Origin: Lycocorax pyrrhopterus obiensis
Lineage: Eukaryota; Chordata; Aves; Passeriformes; Paradisaeidae
Direction of reading: 5' to 3'
DNA length: 64,000 nt
NCBI GenBank assembly: GCA_014706295.1
Contig: JACSVZ010000025.1
Span: 1,612,001 to 1,676,000, forward strand
Shown: piece after piece, positions 27,101 to 43,000 of the stretch
Layout: each line of letters opens with the position of its first letter
How positions within the stretch are numbered: position 1 is the stretch's first letter
Notes under the pieces: generated by a model
Told to the model about the DNA's origin: nothing
The model's input: only the letters and a program-made list of their open reading frames with translations
Databases searched by the model: none
Made by a program: the position numbers and the translations under genes

Positions 27101-30100
27101 TGAATATTCTGAGTTGGGCCCACGAGCATCATTGAGTCCAACCCCTGTTGAACAATAAAGCTGTTGTTGAAGGCAGAAAACACATTATTTTCATGGGTTT
27201 ACTTTTTAAAATACCACTTATCATAGGCTTTGAATCCATCTTCCTTCCGTAAATATGTGCAGGACAGTGGAATGCTGACAAGCTGCTGCTCGCAGGTGGA
27301 GCTGGGCACGCCTGACCTGGACCAGTGTCCCTGGCAGGTCTCAGGAAAGCCCAGTACGTTCCCTCACAGACCAGTGCTGTGCTTTCGAGCAGGCTGTGCA
27401 GCAGCTCTCACCAGGATGTCTGAGACTCGTGGTAATTTGGAGCCTGCCATATGTGTTACACTGTAATTAAGAGCTTGCTTCCAGTTTTAAACACATTTAA
27501 TTTTTTATTTGCTCTTTTTTTCCCCTAAGAAAGCGAGGGAAAGAGTTCTGTCCTTTGCAACTGCACTGCTCCTCCCAGACGGGTCATCAGCAGGGCCTGA
27601 ACTTTGAGTTTTCACAGCCCCATTCTATATTTGACTGCTTGATAGAGAAACAAGTTGTCCCTTACAGCTGCCTTACCCCGGAGGGGATCATTAACCTCGG
27701 TTTGGCAGGAGAGTGCACAGCCGGGACCGCTCCGTTCCTGTCCTGGCGCTGGGGGAATGGGAAGAGGACATGGGAGAGGGGAGTGGAGAGGACCAGAACG
27801 TGCCTCAGCATTACACCAGGGAGCTGGGTGTATGGCCAGGGCGAGGAGGAGGAAGAGGAGAAGGAAGAGGAGGAGGAAGGCCTGGTGGGTTGGTGCAGTC
27901 AGCTCAGTAGGTTTTGGCAAGTGGGAATTTGGGGCTGGAGCCTTTTCCCCTGTTTTTTTCAACCTCATTGCACAGGTGGGGGCTGTCCCCCCAACCCGGT
28001 CTCTGTTGGTGGAAAGAGAACCTGTTCCTTGTCCCAGCCTGGAATCATGGTGTGCTGAAACCAGGCAGTTCCCTCTGCACCCCCCGTGGCAGCAGGGGAA
28101 GGGAGGTTCAGGTGGACTCACCTCTGGCAGGGTGAGGTCTCCAGATCAGGAGTGTGGCCTTGGTGCCACAAATCCCTCACTGACCCATTTCCACCAAATG
28201 CCTGGAGCTGTTGCTGGTTTGGGGTGAATTTAGCAGTTATGTGAATTGTGACCACATGCAAATGGATCCTAAAGGTTCAGCATTATTTCATAGCTGTTTT
28301 CAGCAATAGCCATCTCAGAGCAGGTTTTATTATTCCTGTGCTGAAATCCCTGGGTCTTCTGTTTAAATTAGCACTTTATCCCTCATAACTGCTCGTGGAG
28401 CCTTGCCAGAGGGAGAAGCTGCTGAAAACTGGAGACCTGCTTTGCTATTGTGGACAAAGCTTGTGGTTGACAGGATTGAGAATTGATCTTTTTTCTTCTC
28501 ATGTGCCTTTGTGCTAAAGCTCTCAAGATACCTGATGTTTGCAGAGGAATTTACACTTTTGCAGGTCTCTCTCCTTTGCCAATTCACTGTATTTAGATCA
28601 GAAATCTGAAATGCACAATTCAAATGTAGGAGCATCAGTTTGTTTTTCCAGCTTTTTCATCTAAATTATTTTTTTTTTTTTTAGATTATAGTTTGGTAGA
28701 GTTTCAGTATTGAGAATTGATAGAAAATGTGTTTTCCGCAGCAGGGATTTTACATCACTCTTCCTGCACACTCTGCTCTGGATATCCCCATGGCTAGTTT
28801 CCATCAAAATGTGGTTATTGAAGCTTAAAAGGCTGAACTGCTGTGTTGAAACACCCTTCAAGCCCTTACAATAATACAGAGAACTCCACTGACCTCTGTA
28901 TCTTTAAGAAGAAACCCCCAGAAACATGCAAACCCAAACATTTAGATGGGTTTCTCTGAGCCTTTTTTTCTAAATAATAAGTGAGTGCAGTCAAAACCTC
29001 TGCGGAGAGAAAGGCAAACTAATAAATGGATTTGTTTGAGGACCAGATGTGTTTCATGTGGATTCTCCAGTGGCTTCAGTGGTATTTTGGTACTTGGAAT
29101 AATGATTTTGGAAGCAGTTACAGGAGGAGAAGGACAAAATAGGAGAGTGAAGGTTGAAGCTTGGTGCTGCTCCATCCTCACAGCTTTTGTGGGGGGAGCA
29201 GGCTCCAGAGGGAACCCATTTGTCCTGTTCTGGCTTTGCAGGTGAAGCATCTGCCAGAGGAGAAACTCACTGCAGCTCCTCCTCTGACAAGTTTATTTGT
29301 GTTGTTGTTGGACGTTTTGTTGCTCTGTCAGTTCTGGCAATATTGATCCCAGGTTTTGATCAGGTTTCAGGTATGAGGCTCTAGGCAGGGCTGTAGGACA
29401 GGTCCCTCCAGTGTGACGGTTTCCATTATTGCCATGACTTTTTTAATGGCACAAAAGTGGTTTCTGGGACTTGGGCAGGACTTAACCGAGACTGCCAAGC
29501 TTAACATGTCCTGGTTTTAAATCCTTCTGAGCTCAGTGCTGGGCTGCTGTCGAGGTCAGCTCTGCTGGCTGCTGCTCTGGCACTGCTTGTGTCCCAGTCC
29601 ATCTTTCCTCCTTTTCCAGCAATTTTTCATTCGCTCTGCTCAGTTTTGGGCCAGAATCAGTCTGGAGCAGCACATGGCGCTACTTGCTGAGCCAGCAGCC
29701 GAGCAGGCAGGTCCCAGGGATCAATTTTTGTATTTCCAAATGCCAGTCTTGAGCAGCCCCAGGGATAATATACAGCAAGTGCTCTGGGCTGATCCCTGTG
29801 AGCAAAGCAGGTGAGGGATGGATTTACACCTGGTACGAAAAAAAGAGAAGGAGGATGCTCAGAGTTGTAGCTGCACCAGCACATAAAGACCTGAAGCCTG
29901 TTCAGCTTTCCCAGGACAGTTTTGGGGTGTCACTGGAGGGTGTGAACTCTGTCCATCCTTATTTCCATGCGTTTATCTGCGGATCCATCTCTGTCCTACT
30001 CCTCATAGCAAGGAGCATTTTGGCTTGTGGTTTCTCAAAGTTTGTGGCAGCTGCACAAGTGAACCTTCTACTTTTGGGGTAGTTATCGCTTTCTTATGTA

Positions 30101-31716
30101 GGAATTGTTTATATAAATGTTCCCTGAGGCCACATTGTTCATGGGGCTGCAAACACTGAGGTGTTTTCCCTCATGCCACAATGTGTCAAAGTCCTGCTCC
30201 TTTTTGTTTAAAGCTTAAATACCTCAGCTGTAACAATTGATTCAGCACTTTAACTTCAATCCCACAGCTTTACACAGATATTACAGGGCCACAATCTGAC
30301 TTACACAGCAGAAAGGGGGGTTAAATTTGTTATATTGCATCTATTTTTCTAATTTGCATTCACTCCAATAACACTTAGTATTTATTTTCCAAGGTACTTA
30401 AGTTTGCTGCTTGGGTTTCAAATTTGAGCTCTTTATCTTGGCAGTGAAAACATGTTTTATGGAGTTGCTTTGATGGAGAAATGGACTCACAAGTCAGGTC
30501 ACTGGGTCTCAATCGATGGGGGAAGGAACTGCGCGTGTTTTGAATGTTTTCAGCTGTCTGCTGGGAGAAAAAAAACCCACTCAGTCCTTTTCTTAATGTC
30601 AGAATCGCTCCACAACTATATTTAAAACTGATTTGACAAACGTTCCGATTGTTGACGTGGTAAAGCACTTAAAAGTTGCATTTTCTCAAGAAAAAGAGGG
30701 CGAAGAAGCCACTCTGAGTAACTTTGGCTTCTGTCCTTCCCGCAGGTGTTTCACCAAAACCAACGGCACTTTTGGCAGCAGCGTGCTGCCCGTGGTGCCC
30801 CTCGGAGCCCCTTTCCAGCAGGACGGTGTGGAGATGAAGCCCCTGAGCCCCCACGTCATGGTGGCCATGTGCCTGGCCTCGGCCACCCCCGAGTGCAGCG
30901 GCCGGCTGGAGGAGGACAGCGGGGAGAGCGCGGAGCAGCCCCCGGCCCAGCACCCCTGCTGTCGGGAAGGCATGAGCCAGCTCTCCGTGGATTGCATGGA
31001 CGGTGAGGCATCCCTCACCTGGCTGGGAAGCTGGGAATATTCTGTAGGATGCCTGTAGGGAGCTTAATTTATTGCGGAGAAGGTAGTAATTAAACCCTTG
31101 TAAGAGCGGCCTTTGAGGAAGGTGAAGCGTCCCGCCTTTCCCATCGTGGAGAGCGGGAGTAGCGCTGCTCCAGTGCCTGCTCCTGTCATGCCCTTGTGAT
31201 TGATGCCTCTAAAAAGGGCTCATGGAGCACATAAGGAGGCTGTGACTGATGGATGCTGCACTCACAGCACGCCCATCAACACACAGGCATTCCAGAGCCT
31301 TCCTGGAGGCAGGAACAGGCACAGGGAGGGAGCTGAGCTGAGCTCCTCGGTGTGAGCTGTTCGATACGGGAGCTGTGTTGGGATAGAGCCTAAGCCCTGC
31401 GCTTGTGCCTGGCATGGTGGGAATGAGCCTGAGCCCAAAGAGCATCACCCACTGGAATTAGGAGGTTTTGGGGCTTGTGGGTCTGTTAAGCTGACAGAGA
31501 ATCTCCTGAAAAACCCGACACAACCACCCGCCCTGCTCTTGCTTTGCAGGCGGCAGCTGCGTGCACTCGGAAACATCGAACCACATTTTGAGTTGGAGTC
31601 CCCTCATTCTTCAGCCCGTTTCCAAGGACTGTAAGGAAAAACCAGGATGGAGTTCATCCGGAGTCACCCTAAATGGTTCTGGGGACCTTTGTCAGCTCCA
31701 GCTGCGGGAAACCTGA
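119..31716 (+). CDS. CDON: CDON, cell-adhesion-associated Hedgehog co-receptor, complete
   Basis: Type I membrane Ig/FNIII protein; the family binds Hedgehog through its third FNIII domain and promotes myogenic signalling at the cell surface. Coding exons: 119-167, 547-819, 2316-2462, 2754-2897, 3646-3933, 4749-5018, 5943-6281, 9885-10177, 11868-12042, 13830-13958, 15273-15479, 16123-16304, 17493-17598, 20823-20945, 22383-22610, 23639-23913, 26222-26301, 30746-31002, 31550-31716. Phases agree at every junction; total 3732 nt, 1243 residues (human about 1,290). Domains: signal 1-16, Ig1 17-107, Ig2 to 204, Ig3 to 300, Ig4 to 390, Ig5 to 503, three FNIII domains about 553-905, membrane segment about 950-974 ([12 protein letters not shown] onward), then a 270-residue cytoplasmic tail with a Cys-rich [14 protein letters not shown] patch. 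Near-identity to human CDON in [16 protein letters not shown] FNIII blocks and around the membrane segment makes the call secure. BOC, the paralogue, has four Ig domains; here there are five. Only the short signal exon is uncertain. Confidence 0.97.
820..2315 (+). other. CDON intron, degenerate CR1-like stretch only
   Basis: Intron between the Ig1 exon and the first Ig2 exon. It holds a diverged CR1-like segment near 995-1140. Nothing else could be recognised; the open frames on both strands lack homology and splice context. Confidence 0.6.
995..1140 (+). repeat. Degenerate CR1-like LINE fragment
   Basis: Phrases such as the 'CCTGGAACAGATTCCCCAGA' stretch followed by 'TGTGGATCCCCATCCCTGAAG' resemble the CR1 3' region in which a similar order of words occurs (CTGGAACAGGCTGCCC, then CCATCCCTGGAGG). 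It is old and has lost the terminal ATTCTGTG repeats. Confidence 0.45.
3255..3630 (+). repeat. CR1 LINE 3' fragment, sense to CDON
   Basis: Carries the usual CR1 3' word order: TTCTTCCCTGTGAGGGTGGT, GCCCAGAGAAGCTGTGG, TTGAGGCCAGGCTGGACAGG, TCTAGTGGAAGGTG and a tail with two ATTCTGTGAT units. It is 5'-truncated, as most avian CR1 copies are. Its tail ends about 16 bp before the acceptor of the Ig3 exon at 3646. Confidence 0.9.
6282..9884 (+). other. CDON intron of 3.6 kb with one CR1 fragment
   Basis: Separates the Ig5 exon from the exon that starts the FNIII region. Contains a CR1 tail at about 7925-8022. The rest is AT-rich single-copy-looking sequence with short poly-T runs near 9207 and 9250; no exon with CDON homology or other gene was seen. 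Confidence 0.7.
7925..8022 (+). repeat. CR1 LINE 3' tail fragment
   Basis: Short 3' piece: GTGGAAGATGTCCCTGCCCG, then GGTCCCTTCCAACCCGAATC and an imperfect ATTCTAAGATTCTATGA tail, all in the CR1 order. Strongly 5'-truncated. Confidence 0.85.
12600..12848 (+). repeat. CR1 LINE 3' fragment
   Basis: Well preserved CR1 3' region with AATTCTTCCCTGTGAG, GGTTGCCCAGAGAAGCTG, CCATCCCTGGAAGTG, GGTCCCTTCCAACCCAAAC and a short ATTCTGTGAA end, inside the CDON intron between the two exons downstream of the first FNIII domain. Confidence 0.9.
12849..13829 (+). other. Unassigned C-rich stretch in a CDON intron
   Basis: Begins immediately after the CR1 tail and runs to the small linker exon at 13830. It is C- and pyrimidine-rich on the + strand and looks unlike the AT-rich introns around it. 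Open frames of about 80-100 codons are present but have no recognisable product. It may be an unidentified interspersed repeat. Confidence 0.35.
15780..16070 (-). repeat. Possible older CR1 or LINE fragment, antisense
   Basis: The string near 15985-16050, with TCTGTGGCAAGGACTCCTC and GTGCAAAAAGTACTTCCTAA, resembles the internal region of CR1 read in the antisense direction, where a similar 'damage to soft spot' word order is common in birds. It is diverged, so the boundaries are approximate. Confidence 0.4.
17599..20822 (+). other. CDON intron of 3.2 kb with one antisense CR1 fragment
   Basis: Lies inside the third FNIII coding region. Apart from the CR1 piece at 20568-20655 and an A-rich run near 19862-19885, I see no gene, RNA or clear repeat. 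A GC-rich patch at 19460-19740 has open frames on both strands but no splice sites joining CDON. Confidence 0.6.
20568..20655 (-). repeat. CR1 LINE 3' fragment, antisense
   Basis: Reads on the + strand as the reverse complement of the CR1 3' end: GGAATAATCTGGGTTGGAAG, GGACCTCAAAGATCATCTAG, then the CCCTCTGCCGTGAGCAGGGA stretch. It is truncated after about 90 bp. Confidence 0.85.
23914..26221 (+). other. CDON intron of 2.3 kb
   Basis: Between two cytoplasmic-tail exons. No repeat of a known family and no gene recognised. The 121-codon open frames at about 24873-25243 on both strands have no homology I recognise. Confidence 0.5.
27090..27165 (-). repeat. Antisense CR1-like tail fragment
   Basis: Starts AATCATCGAATCATTGAAT and continues to the phrase GAGTCCAACCCCTGTTG, the reverse-complement order of a CR1-type 3' end. 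Short and diverged; another avian LINE or LTR tail is possible. Confidence 0.5.
27838..27882 (+). repeat. Purine-rich (GGA/GAA) microsatellite
   Basis: About 45 bp of imperfect GAGGAG and GAAGAG units on the + strand inside a CDON intron. Confidence 0.75.
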
Positions 31717-32600
31717 GGAAGTGACCGTTGTCCCCACTTAACGCCAGGAACTGCACCGCAGCATCGCTGAGAGGGAGTCATGGGGGGATGTTAATTATAA
31801 CAGAGAGAGTCACTATTTATTTTTTGTAGTAGTGTCATATGAATGTATCTTGGTTTCAAAATGGTTGCCTTTTTATATTATTTATGCCTTGAAATCCCTT
31901 TTTTGTTGGGTTTTTTTTTTTCTTCCCCCACACACCACAGAACTAGCCTGGTTATGTGTATAAAAAAAGAATTGTAATAATATAAAGAATGAGGATGGGA
32001 AATGTGGAGTGTGTTTCCGTGGCAATTTACCAGCGGGACAAGCGCTTCCGAGGAGCCCGAGAGAGGGATTTAAGCAGGTCTGAAATGACCAACGGCTGCC
32101 ACCTCCCTGGCAGCTCGGGGACATGGTACTTGAACCCTCCTTTCCATGAACACCTCCTGGTCTCTTTCGGTTTCTCTGGGAAGATCCCAATGAGGAAATA
32201 AGAAGATTAATAAGAAAAATGAGTCTTGGTTGAGTCTCTCCTGTGCAGCTTGAAGCAGAACTTGAGTCAGTGACTGTGTGTTTAGGTGCTCAGTAACCCT
32301 TAGATCTGCAGAAGTACAGGTGGAAATCCAGCCTGTCTCTCTTTCCCACTCGCAGAAGACAAAATCCAGTTCAGCTCTTGGTTTGAGGGATTACTAACAG
32401 CTTGGATAGCTCTGAAATGAAACCAGTCATGGCAAAGCGGCTCCCACCAGCCCTGGGCACAGCTGTCAGGAACCTGCCCGTCCCAGACACAGCATGGTGG
32501 AGGTGCTGGAACCTTAACTGCAGGGCTTGGGTGCGTGTTTCAACTTTTCCTTTCCAAATTTAATCCCAGTAAATAAACCAAACCAGCGCTTACAATGAGC
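31717..32600 (+). other. CDON: CDON 3' UTR
   Basis: Follows the TGA at 31714-31716. It is AT-rich with long T runs around 31910 and ends near the AATAAA at 32572. The exact 3' end cannot be fixed without transcript data. Confidence 0.6.
32572..32577 (+). terminator. CDON: Candidate CDON polyadenylation signal AATAAA
   Basis: Canonical AATAAA about 855 nt after the CDON stop codon; the first clear hexamer I found in the 3' region. Confidence 0.45.
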
Positions 32601-33570
32601 TCTCCCCAAAGCCTTCTCTTCTATCGCATTATTTTTGTGGTTATATTGATTTTTTTGCCTTTTTTTTAGGGCTGTGCATCCTCCCAGCTAGAGCTGCCTT
32701 ATTCCAAAGTTCTCTACACACCATGGACTTCACACCGTGAGCTTTGGCTACCACCTACCCCGGAGCCACCACAGATCTCCCTCCTCCCTTTTTGTTTATC
32801 TTGTCCTCACGGCCTGGATTTCCCCTTCGCAGGACCTGCTGCAAGGCTTTCCCCTTTTCCAACACAGATTGGCAGGCGAGTGGTTGGAATTTACCTCTGG
32901 CTGCTTCATTTTCCCCAAACACTGAAATTTAACCATGGTTTTAAAAAACCTTGTTTAAATCTCCCCTGTACTGTGGGTGTGTCAGATAAAGACGCTCTGA
33001 TTTCCAGAGAAGCTGTAATATCCCTTTGGAATGTTATGTGTTTGGAAATGATGGTTTTGCAGGGGCTTTGGGTAGGGTTTGTATTTCGGGGGGTGGTTTG
33101 ATAAAGGGATCGATGCTGCTTTATGGCTGATATGGGGATTGATGCTCTGTGGGCATTGATCAAGGTTGGTTCATGCCACTTGATTCTTCCCAATGGGTCA
33201 TTATTAACCAAATGCAGGAGGAAATGGCCCAAGGTGCCCTTGTTTCCACACACACCAGAAGATGAGGACTCAGGAAAGCTGGGAGCTGCATGACACTTTC
33301 CTCGGACCCTGCTTCCCTTTGTGTTTGCACCAACGCAGGGAAAAACCATCTCCAGTCACTATTTGTAACCTCCTGCGGTTTGGCCTGAAAGTGGGGAGTG
33401 TGGGGTGAACATGAGGCCCCTTCCCACAAAAAGCTTTGTGGCTGTTTTTGCACCACAGAAAACTCAGCACAGTCCCAAAGCAGCATCCCCAGTTGATAGC
33501 AGCATCCCCAGTTGATGCCAGCCCTGAGGCTGAGAGCGGCGCTTTGGCCCTCGGGCTTTTTTTCTGCTAT
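32600..33570. other. Intergenic spacer between convergent CDON and VSIG10L2
   Basis: The genes on either side converge. No gene is recognised here. A 20-bp direct repeat containing GCATCCCCAGTTGAT occurs at about 33481-33517. The 147-codon frame at 32906-33349 on the - strand has no recognised homology. Confidence 0.6.
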
Positions 33571-33583
33571 CGGTGAGAAACTA

Positions 33584-33607
33584 TTTATTGTAGCCTAAAT
33601 ATTTATT
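33584..33607 (-). terminator. VSIG10L2: VSIG10L2 polyadenylation signals (two AATAAA, antisense)
   Basis: TTTATT on the + strand at 33584-33589 and 33602-33607 reads AATAAA on the - strand, 165-190 nt downstream of the stop at 33775. Confidence 0.55.
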
Positions 33608-33774
33608 TTAGCTCCAGCAGTAACTGCAGGCCCGAGGCTGAGCCGGAGGGGCTTTCGCCGGGTGCCGCATTTGGAGGCAGCTGCCTCCCAGCCTGCCGCG
33701 GCGCAGGTGGATGCTGCCGTCCCGTGGTGTGGAGGAGAGGAGGAAAGGGAAATAAAGAGGAAAAGCCGGAGCGG

Positions 33775-38718
<4,944 letters not shown>

Positions 38719-39660
38719 GGCGCCATGTCCAGCACCAGCACACTGAAGCAGGGCTGCGCTCTCTGGCACGACCTCCTCTCCGGTTACCCACAGGTAATTA
38801 AGCCTAGCCCTGATTAACTGTTAATTATTTATCAGCCTGCCAGCACAGGGGGAATCCGACGCCACTGCCGCTGGGCCCCTGCAATCTCAGGGCTGAGGAG
38901 GGGTGCGCTTGCTGTGGGAATGGCAGCATCCTTGCATTCCCCCCACCTGGGAGTTTAATTCCGGAGTGTTCCCTCCTCCACACACAATTATTTTGGCTAA
39001 AGGAGGGGAAAATACACTGCCACTCCCCTGTGATCAAAGCTGGGGGGGTTTGGAGCTGGGGAAGCCAGGCAAGGAGTGAGGTTTGATATTTCATCTCCCA
39101 CTGTCTGCCACGCCCCAGACCATCAAACATTCATAGGGGCGGCTGTGCCGTAAGGCAATGCCAGGGGGCTGGAGCGAGCCAGGGGGGATTCAGGGGTGCA
39201 CGTGGTGAGGGGGATCAGGGAACACTCAGCAAAGGCTGGAAAACTGTCTGCCATCTCCCATCTCCCTCACTGGTCCTTTAATTAGAATTCATTGCTTGTT
39301 ACCAACATCACAGTGTTAATACCAAATGTGAGACTCCCCACAAAGAGGTTTTGGGGCTTGAAATGCCCCAAAGGGTTAAAGCTGGCAGCAAGGAGCTACA
39401 GAGCCAGGGCCAGGCCCCCTCCTGCTACCACCAGGTCCTGCTCCCGCTGCCACCTCTGGCTGTGCTCTCATCATGTTTTGGTCACTTTTTGTGCCCGTTC
39501 AGGTCAGGTTTGGGAAGAAATTTCGGGTGAGGAGAGCAGGGGGCAGTAGCCAAGCCAGCAAATGACACCTTTGTCAACACTGACCTAATCAAAGCCCTCC
39601 TGCAATGTTGGTACATTTCAGATGATTTTGGTAAAGAAGGAGACACCCTGATGATTAAAA
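38719..39660. other. Upstream region of VSIG10L2 and downstream of DDX25
   Basis: Both flanking genes are on the - strand, so this spacer holds the VSIG10L2 promoter. A GTTAATTATTTAT motif at 38820-38832, about 100 bp upstream of the start codon, resembles one HNF1-type site. No gene is recognised; the 101-codon frame at 38825-39130 has no homology I can name. Confidence 0.5.
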
Positions 39661-39669
39661 ACAATTGCA

Positions 39670-39675
39670 TTTATT
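39670..39675 (-). terminator. DDX25: DDX25 polyadenylation signal AATAAA (antisense)
   Basis: TTTATT on the + strand, AATAAA on the - strand, 400 nt downstream of the DDX25 stop codon at 40075-40077. It sets the probable end of the 3' UTR near 39650. Confidence 0.65.
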
Positions 39676-39704
39676 AAAGATTAACAAAGGCACAAACACA
39701 GCCC

Positions 39705-39885
39705 TGTCCCTGGAGTCCAACTTCTGTCCTCACACTGCGGGACCCCGAGCACTTGGATTTCAGGCCCCTGGGGTCCAACCCCTCTCCCCCACCGATGGGA
39801 CCCCAAACACTTGGATTTCAGACCCCCAGGGGTCCAACCTCTCTCCTGCACTGCCGGGACTCTGAACACTTGGGTTTCGCCCCGG
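39705..39885 (-). repeat. 60-bp tandem repeat in the DDX25 3' UTR
   Basis: About three copies with a period of 59-60 bp. Repeated words on the + strand are GGTCCAACC (39772 and 39831), CACTTGGATTTCAG and GGGACCCC/GGGACTCT. It lies wholly in the predicted 3' UTR. Confidence 0.85.
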
Positions 39886-40074
39886 GATTTGGGATGGCAG
39901 CAGTGGATTCCTGCTGCCATCTAGCGAGATGAGGTTTGCTCCAGCCTCTCCTCAGGCAACACAACAAAACTCAACAGCTTCAGGAGGATACAAGAGAACC
40001 GGGAAGTCTTCCCCTGTAACTTTTCCTCCTGTTTAGAACTACAACTTGGATTTGGAAGAACGAATCCCTGCTCC

Positions 40075-43000
40075 TCACTCAGCTGCAAGCTTCTCCAGCT
40101 CGTCCATGTCGTATGGATCCAGCTGCTTGATCGTGGTCTCTGTAGGAAGGAAAGAGCAGTTGTTGGGAGGTGAGCGCAGAGCTCGTTCCCTGTGCCACCT
40201 GAGTGCCCCAGGGCAGCTGGGAAGCTCCCGGAGTGCTCGCTGCAGCATTTCCCTCTGCAGGGAAATCAACTGGGAGGAAGCGCAAGGGGAACTGGATCAG
40301 TGGGGAGATCAGCTGGGAGAAAGTGGGAGGGGAACTGGATCAGGGCAGAGCCAAGGCACGGCAGCAAGCGCAAGCAGCGGCCCCATGGCAGCAGCACGCA
40401 GAGCTCAGCCTCTGGATGTGCTCCTGCTCCCACCTCCAGAGCCACGCAGGACAGGGAAGGTTCGTGTCCTCAAGTTCATCCTCACACTGGCTCCTTCTGG
40501 CCATGGCTGTGGCTGGACTCATCCACATGCCAGTTGTTCCAGCTGCTCATTGCTTCTACTGCACAGCAATAATCTTTGCTGGACTGTGTGGCCCATGTCT
40601 TCTCTGCCTGGTGTTTGCCTCAGGCTCACTCCAGGTTCCAAGGACAGGTGGACATTTAAGGGAACCAAGAGGGCTGAGTGGCTCCGAGACTGGAGCTGAG
40701 GAAGGGCTTCCTGCCCATCAGAAGGTTTCTATAACCTTCTTTCCTCTAAAAATCACAGGGAAAACAGGCACTGGGATTCAAAAAGCCATCGGTGCAGCCA
40801 CAGCATCTGGCAAGTCCCATGAAAATCCTCTTGATGTTGACAAGTGACAATCAATTTCCACTCAGGAAAGATTTCCACAGCTGCCATCTCTCCCACAGCC
40901 AGGGCTCAGCTGAGCCGGGGCACCAGGTCCCCTGGGACAAGGGCTTGCAAGGAAAGGCAGAAAAAATGCCTGAAGGAGGGAAAAAAAGAAGGTGCTGAGA
41001 CATCCTGGGTACTGGTAATGTCCCTTGCAAGTTGCACACAACCTCTGGGGCTGTTTCTTGGGAAATTTGCCTGCTGGGGAGCAAAAATCACCCTAAAAGC
41101 TGCATCTGTCATCTGTTCCCAGTGAGATGAGCCCTGGGGAGGGGAGCAGCCCAACAAGGTCCATTTGTGAATAGGAAATGAGCTGGAGGGGGATCACAGT
41201 CCCAACCGTGCCTCCCAGAGCGGTGGATCCATGTGGATACTCACGGAAATACTCCTCTATCTTGTGCACGAGCTCCACGGTCTCTCTCCCCACCACGCTG
41301 AAGGCGATGCCGCGGTGCCCGAAGCGTCCGGCCCTCCCGATGCGGTGCAGGTAGGTCTCGAAATCCGGCTCGCCGTCCTGATCCACGGGGAGGCCGAAGT
41401 TCACCACGGTGGTGACCTGCTGCACGTCAATCCCTGGAAGGGAGGGAAGGGACCCTCTTGGGACAGGTCCCACAGGATCCGCTGCTCAAGCCCACAGGGA
41501 AGAACAGCAGGCCTGGCGCATTTTGGGCCATCAGAGGGGCGCTGGGTTTCCCGGGATACCTCTGGCACAGACGTTGGTGGCAATGAGGACCTTCTCCTTG
41601 CCCTCACGGAAGCGCTGGATGATGCTGGCCCGCTGGACCACTGTCAGCTCGGCCGTCAGGATGGCCACTTGATGCCCGTCCCGGCTCATCTTCCCTGACA
41701 GCCAGTCTGCAAGCCTCCGCGTCTGGACACATGGGGAGAGGCTGAGGTCAACAATTCCTCCTCCAGAGTCCCCTGCCCCTTTGGAGGGAGCTCATGGCAG
41801 TTTTCAACACTCCCCTGGGGTCTGCTCCTTTGTTTTGGGGGTCTTGGGAGGAGCCCACTGTGCCCACACTGTAAAATGACCCATTCCTGCAATTCCCAAT
41901 GGGAGAGGGGCAGTGCAGGGCTCTCCTAGGCAGGGGCCTTACCTGGCAGAAGATCATGACCTGACCGATGGTGAAGCTGCCGTAGAGGTTGCAGAGGGCC
42001 CTGTACTGCTCATCTGAGCTCTGGCACACCATGAAGTACTGCCTGATGTTGCCCAGGGTGAGCTCCTCCTCGCGCAGCTTGATCACGATGGGGTCGGGGA
42101 TGATCCGCTCCGCAAAGGCCCGCACGGGTTCCTTGTAAGTGGCTGAGAACAGCAGCACTTGGCAGCTCTTGGGAAGAGCCCTGGGGCAGGGAAAAAGCTC
42201 TGTCAGCCCCGGAGAGCAGCTGCTGCCCATTAACCCTAATTTAAGCTGATTTTGTGTTGCCTTCAATGGAAAGGGAAGCCAAGAGCGCTGACAAGAAATA
42301 TGAAGAGGGACTTTTTACAAGAGTCTGGAGTGACAGGAAAAAGGCAGAATGGCTTCACACTGAAAGAAAACAGGTTTAGGTATTAGGAGGAAGAGAGAGG
42401 AAAGCAGGGAAGTGGGACACCAGCCCTCAGGAATCCTCACCTGTGGATGCGGATGCTCTGACAGGAGAGGCCCTGCGTGTCGATCATGATGTCGGCCTCA
42501 TCCAGCACGAACAAGGAGATCTTGGTCAGGTCCAGGATGCGTTGTTTGAAGCACCAGTCCAGTGTGGTGCCTGGCGTTCCGATGATGATCTGCTCCTCCA
42601 GCACTGTGCCCTTCAGAACTGCAAGGGGGGAAAAGGCATTTGGCTGCCCCCAGGCATGGAGCTCTCTGGTGCTCTGTGTTTTCCCTCGGATTGCTCAGAC
42701 TCCGCCTGCTCAGTGATGCCTTCCAGCGGTCATCATGACACTTCCCCACAGTCTTGGGGCATGGGAACCAGCCTCACATGAGAAAAGGGAGTCTGCAAGC
42801 AGCCAGTGATGGTGGAAAAGCCTCCTCAGCAGGAGAGGGGGACAGACACTACTTTATTGCCCTTCATGGAGGTCTGGGTGGTCCCTGGTAGCTCCAGACT
42901 CTAAGAGGGGATGCCTGTGCTCCCTTCCCGTTTCTGGAGCTGTGCCGGGCTGGACTCACCTCGGTTTCCCCGGACAGCGTAGTTCACCTTGATGTCCGTG

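Larger units (their letters stand above)
26302..30745 (+). other. CDON intron of 4.4 kb, the largest
   Basis: Between cytoplasmic-tail exons. Contains a CR1-like piece at about 27090-27165 and a purine-rich (GGA/GAA) tract at about 27838-27882. The 190-codon frame at 27655-28227 runs through that tract and has no recognisable domain, so it is not called. Confidence 0.6.

Noticed and set aside
27655..28227. 190-codon frame in a CDON intron
   Set aside because: Passes through a GGA/GAA microsatellite; low complexity and no homology recognised.
40046..40847. Two + strand open frames of over 200 codons in the DDX25 3' end
   Set aside because: They are antisense to a DDX25 exon and intron, overlap each other in different frames, and show no recognisable domain or splice partner.
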